DNA of 64,000 bases from the NCBI GenBank assembly GCA_048013815.1, contig CM106585.1:12462001-12526000 (forward strand). Direction: 5' to 3'. The notes beneath the pieces are model-generated. The model did no database searches. It worked only from the letters and a program-made list of their open reading frames with translations, and was not told the DNA's origin. This document shows positions 60,646 to 64,000 of this stretch, piece by piece (the stretch's first letter is position 1; each line of letters opens with the position of its first letter). A program made the position numbers and the translations under genes. The stretch comes from Setoptus koraiensis (lineage: Eukaryota > Arthropoda).

Positions 60646-62883
60646 ATGAATCTAAAATTAATTTCATTCCTAGTGATTTGCTTCTGTGTGACGAGAACCC
60701 ACACCGAGGGCGCCGAGAAGCATGCCTTCCAAGCAGAGGTGTCACGTATGATGAAACTGATCATCAATTCATTATATACAAACAAAGAAATTTTCTTACG
60801 TGAACTCATATCAAATGCGAGCGATGCCCTCGATAAGATCCGTGTTCTCGCACTAACTAACAAGGAAACTTTAGACTCTCTAGGTGATCTAGAAATCCGA
60901 ATTAAAGCCGATGAGGGCAGCAATACTTTGAGCATCTCCGATACAGGTATTGGTATGAGCAAACAGGAACTAATCAACAATCTTGGAACTATTGCCAAAT
61001 CAGGAACAAGTGAATTCTTGAAACAAAATCTAGACAAGCCAGATCAAGTTCAATTGACCGATCTAATTGGTCAGTTCGGTGTTGGTTTCTACTCTTCCTT
61101 TTTGGTCGCAGATAAGGTGGTGGTTTCTAGTAAATCAGACAGTGACCCGATCAGACACATTTGGGAGTCAAATTCAACTGAGTACAGTGTTGCCGACGAC
61201 ACAAGCGAAGACGAGTCAACTAAACGTGGTTCAGTCATTACATTGCATCTCAAGGAGGAAGCCAAAGACTTCCTGAACCAGAACACGTTGCGAGATCTTA
61301 TTAAGAAGTATTCTCAATTCATCAACTTTCCTATTTATTTATGGTCTTCTAAAACTATACAAGAAGAAGTTCCAATAGAGGAAGATAAAAAAGAAGATGA
61401 CTCGGAAACGACGACAGTAGCACCCGATGAGGAGGACAAAAAAGAAGAGGTCAAGAAGCCCAAAACAAAGAAAGTAGATAAGACAGTCTGGGATTGGGAA
61501 AGAATCAATATTGCTAAACCTATCTGGCAAAGAAAACCAAGCGAAGTTAGCGATGAAGAGTATACAGAGTTCTACAAATCCATCACCCGAGACACTCAGC
61601 CTCCTATTGCCAAGTCACATTTCACAGCTGAAGGAGAGCTCACATTCAAGTCACTACTTTTCAATCCGAAGATGCAACCAACAGATTCATTCAACAAATA
61701 TGGATCTAAAAGCGATAATATCAAGTTGTACGTTCGCAGAGTATTCATTAGCGATGAGTTTAATGACTTGATGCCATCTTACCTGAGTTTCATAAGAGGA
61801 GTAGTTGATAGCGATGATTTACCTTTGAACGTTGGACGTGAAACTTTACAGCAGCATAAATTACTCAAAGTCATAAAAAAGAAATTGGTTCGTAAAACTT
61901 TGGACATGATTGCGAAAATTGACGAAAACAAATATAACGATTTCTGGAAGGAGTTTAGCACTAACTTGAAGCTTGGAATTATTGAGGATCAAAATAATAG
62001 AAACCGTATTGCCAAATTGTTACGATTTCACTCATCAAAAACTGGACCGGATGGTTGGACATCTCTTACTAAATATGTCAAAGATATGCCTGAAGGCCAA
62101 GATCAGATCTACTATATAGCCGGATCTAGCTATGATGAAGTATCAAATTCTCCCTTTGTTGAGAAAATCCTTAAGAAAGGCCATGAAGTGTTGTATTTAA
62201 CAGATGCTGTTGATGAATATTGCCTATCCAATCTACCAGATTTCAATGACAAGAAGTTCCAAAGTGTTGCCAAAGAGGGCTTGAAAGTCGACAAATCGGC
62301 TAAGGCAGAATCGTACAGAAAATCTTTAGAAACGAAATATGCTGGTCTCATCTCATGGTTGAAAGATTCAGCGCTCAAAGACAAAGTTCAAAATGTTGTT
62401 CTATCTGAACGTCTTTCTGAATCTCCAGCCGCATTAGTTGCAACAGCATTCGGTTGGACCGGAAATATGGAGCGTTTGGCTAAAAGTAACGCTCATTCTA
62501 AAACTAAGGATGCTACTCGCGATTACTACCTCAGTCAGAAGAAAATACTCGAAATCAACCCTCATCATCCGATCATCAAAGAGATGTCTAAGAGAATAGC
62601 TGACGATGAATCCGACAATCAAGCTAAACAAACTGCCGTCCTTCTTTTAGAAACGGCTACCATAAGGTCGGGATACATGCTGCAAGACACCGAAGACTTT
62701 GGCAAGCGAATAGAAAGATTAATGAAAAACAGTTTGAATATTCCAGAAGATGCTCCAGTTGAAGAAGATCCCCAAGAAGAAGAAGACGATATTTCCAACT
62801 CATCTAAAGAAGAGGAGGATGTAGCTAAGGATAGTAAGCCAATCAATGATGATGTGGATAATGAGAAGCGTGATGAGCTTTGA
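60646..62883 (+). CDS. Gp93: Endoplasmin (GRP94, HSP90B1), pre-N region missing
   Basis: A single exon, ATG 60646, 745 residues. Residues 1-20 form a signal peptide ([11 protein letters not shown] core). The ATP-binding N domain starts almost at once: [56 protein letters not shown]. An acidic Lys/Glu linker with [12 protein letters not shown] follows, then VWDWERIN and the middle domain ([39 protein letters not shown]). The C-terminal dimer domain has [19 protein letters not shown], and the acidic tail ends KRDEL, an ER retrieval signal. The protein folds secreted and membrane clients in the ER; in animals Toll receptors and integrins are among them, and a Toll gene lies in this window. Compared with vertebrate GRP94, the roughly 50-residue pre-N segment before the ATPase is reduced to a few residues. 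Note the RDEL ending instead of KDEL. Confidence 0.96.
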   Translation: MNLKLISFLVICFCVTRTHTEGAEKHAFQAEVSRMMKLIINSLYTNKEIFLRELISNASDALDKIRVLALTNKETLDSLGDLEIRIKADEGSNTLSISDTGIGMSKQELINNLGTIAKSGTSEFLKQNLDKPDQVQLTDLIGQFGVGFYSSFLVADKVVVSSKSDSDPIRHIWESNSTEYSVADDTSEDESTKRGSVITLHLKEEAKDFLNQNTLRDLIKKYSQFINFPIYLWSSKTIQEEVPIEEDKKEDDSETTTVAPDEEDKKEEVKKPKTKKVDKTVWDWERINIAKPIWQRKPSEVSDEEYTEFYKSITRDTQPPIAKSHFTAEGELTFKSLLFNPKMQPTDSFNKYGSKSDNIKLYVRRVFISDEFNDLMPSYLSFIRGVVDSDDLPLNVGRETLQQHKLLKVIKKKLVRKTLDMIAKIDENKYNDFWKEFSTNLKLGIIEDQNNRNRIAKLLRFHSSKTGPDGWTSLTKYVKDMPEGQDQIYYIAGSSYDEVSNSPFVEKILKKGHEVLYLTDAVDEYCLSNLPDFNDKKFQSVAKEGLKVDKSAKAESYRKSLETKYAGLISWLKDSALKDKVQNVVLSERLSESPAALVATAFGWTGNMERLAKSNAHSKTKDATRDYYLSQKKILEINPHHPIIKEMSKRIADDESDNQAKQTAVLLLETATIRSGYMLQDTEDFGKRIERLMKNSLNIPEDAPVEEDPQEEEDDISNSSKEEEDVAKDSKPINDDVDNEKRDEL

Positions 62884-62930
62884 ACATGTATCAGTTCCAG
62901 AGCTACTTGAGATTGTATTTTGAAAATAGA

Positions 62931-62936
62931 AATAAA
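62931..62936 (+). terminator. Polyadenylation signal of endoplasmin
   Basis: AATAAA, 48 bases past the stop codon. Confidence 0.75.
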
Positions 62937-63031
62937 TAATACTTAATTTATTAAATATGTAAATAGATACTCCTAATGGAAATCGATTTCGACACTTCCG
63001 AGGCTAGAGTGTTGTCATGAAGAACTTTGAC

Positions 63032-63037
63032 TTTATT
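63032..63037 (-). terminator. Polyadenylation signal of proteasome beta-6
   Basis: TTTATT on plus (AATAAA on minus), 59 bases past the PSMB1 stop. Only about 95 bp separate this signal from the opposing one of endoplasmin. Confidence 0.65.
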
Positions 63038-63095
63038 AACGCAAAATTTACTCATTTGCAAAACTATATTTTAATGACCCACTGCTTTTATAGAA

Positions 63096-63785
63096 TCAGT
63101 CTTTCCTTAAGGAAAATGAGTGATGAGCTATACCTTGAGCAGTTATCACCTGAACGGAGACAGAATCACCCACGTATATGTCACGCTCGCCGGCAGAGAC
63201 AAAAACATCGTGGACAAGCTTAATCGCTTCCTCCTTGGAAAGTTTGGTGGTGTCCGGGTTGACTATGTTTTTCAAGCCAACTTGATTGTCCAAAAGGGGT
63301 TGTATTAGCGAGCATGATGAACCGCCGGCGCGGTACATGCTTTTTTCGCAGTGACCGACTGGATCGTAGCTATACACCACTCCCTTGCCATCTTCGTCGA
63401 GACCGGCGAGTATATTGGAGATGTAATAAGGAAAGAATCTTTTATAATACAGCATATTACTGATAAGTTGTGCACAAGCCTCAGTTGACATGACCTTGTT
63501 ATGCTCATAGAGATAACTCTTGATTCTGGTTCCGATCACTTTGGCGAAAGTTACAATATCGCACCAACATCCTGTGCTACCCAATACGGTTTTGGGGGTG
63601 AGATTGAATAATTTATCTTGTTCCCTGGTGTATATCTGGTAGCCTGTCGACAATCGTGTCTCGGAGGCAATGATTGCGTAATCCTCACCAGCTATCGCCA
63701 CAACAGTACCTCCATTATCGGCGTATGGCGAAAAGCGTTGAACATTTCTAGGTTGAGCGCCATCTTTGCTCTCTCCAACTGCCAT
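63096..63785 (-). CDS. Prosbeta6: Proteasome subunit beta type-1 (beta-6)
   Basis: A single exon, 229 residues, ATG 63783-63785. A short propeptide with RFSPYADNGGTVVAIAG is followed by DYAIIASETRLSTGYQIYTR, LFNLTPKTVLGSTGCWCD, YYKRFFPYYISNILAGLDEDGKGVVYSYDPVG and SGGSSC-like AGGSSCSLIQPLLDNQVG. These are strong beta-6 signatures. Beta-6 is one of the non-catalytic beta-ring subunits of the 20S core particle, lacking the mature N-terminal active Thr arrangement. Length matches the family (about 240). It lies tail-to-tail with endoplasmin. No intron is present. Confidence 0.97.
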   Translation of the reverse strand: MAVGESKDGAQPRNVQRFSPYADNGGTVVAIAGEDYAIIASETRLSTGYQIYTREQDKLFNLTPKTVLGSTGCWCDIVTFAKVIGTRIKSYLYEHNKVMSTEACAQLISNMLYYKRFFPYYISNILAGLDEDGKGVVYSYDPVGHCEKSMYRAGGSSCSLIQPLLDNQVGLKNIVNPDTTKLSKEEAIKLVHDVFVSAGERDIYVGDSVSVQVITAQGIAHHSFSLRKD

Positions 63786-64000
63786 TCTTTCAAACTTTAA
63801 TTAGATTGCAAACAAATTATGTAAATATAAAGTGTGTTTCTAAGAACTGATGTGGCTTGTGATGGGATATTTGTGACTGAAGTTTATTTGTGAAAAATCT
63901 CAATACCGAGATCAAGACAATATGATCAGGTACTTGATTTCGCCAGGCGGCGCTATCTACTTTGGGCGCGTGATTTAAAGTGCCAAAATGAATTTTATTG
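63786..64000. promoter_or_regulatory. Upstream flank of proteasome beta-6
   Basis: Last 215 bases of the window, probably the beta-6 promoter. No further coding sequence can be recognised. Confidence 0.35.

Overview
The window is nuclear DNA of an arthropod-like animal. The evidence is spliceosomal introns (GT-AG, mostly GTAAGT donors), AATAAA polyadenylation signals, and clear relatives of the Drosophila genes Shab, Toll, big brain, RpS23 and Gp93. Non-coding parts are rich in CT, CA and GA microsatellites. Coding parts are rich in poly-Asn and poly-Gln. Introns are few and mostly 150-400 bp, and several normally intron-containing housekeeping genes are a single exon. I suspect a mite or another small-genome arthropod, but the sequence alone does not settle this.

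Layout. 1-2585 (minus): the 5' part of a Kv2 (Shab) potassium channel, running off the left edge. 6667-7290 (minus): ribosomal protein S23. 7941-8198 (plus): a small single-pass membrane protein. 8251-10190 (minus): a five-exon GLD-2 cytoplasmic poly(A) polymerase. 12252-31950 (plus): a very large Toll-1-like receptor of 3339 codons, with one 9.7-kb intron holding a small MITE. 38443-39341 and 40597-42988 (minus): two tandem tetraspanins. 50503-54914 (minus): a big brain-type aquaporin relative. 55478-57085 (minus): COP9 signalosome subunit 1. 57752-58144 (plus): an unrecognised duplicated-helix protein. 58293-59678 (minus): prostaglandin E synthase 2. 60646-62883 (plus): endoplasmin (GRP94). 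63096-63785 (minus): proteasome subunit beta-6. The right-hand 9 kb is a compact housekeeping cluster with head-to-head and tail-to-tail neighbours. The left and middle parts hold membrane receptors and channels separated by long non-coding stretches.

The main unexpected theme is insertion of long low-complexity or repeat segments inside otherwise conserved folds of four membrane proteins. About 166 residues split the Kv2 T1 domain. Exactly 99 residues split the Toll TIR domain, flanked by possible splice sites. About 535 residues lie in loop C of the aquaporin, whose two NPA motifs are also lost. About 490 residues with a higher-order tandem repeat lie in the large extracellular loop of one tetraspanin, while its tandem paralogue lacks them. 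Together these suggest a lineage-wide tolerance for exonic insertion, or frequent in-frame exonic introns; transcript data could tell the two apart.

Limits: exon joins were made by eye from splice consensus and reading phase. No alignment or database search was run. Intergenic regions were scanned by eye only.
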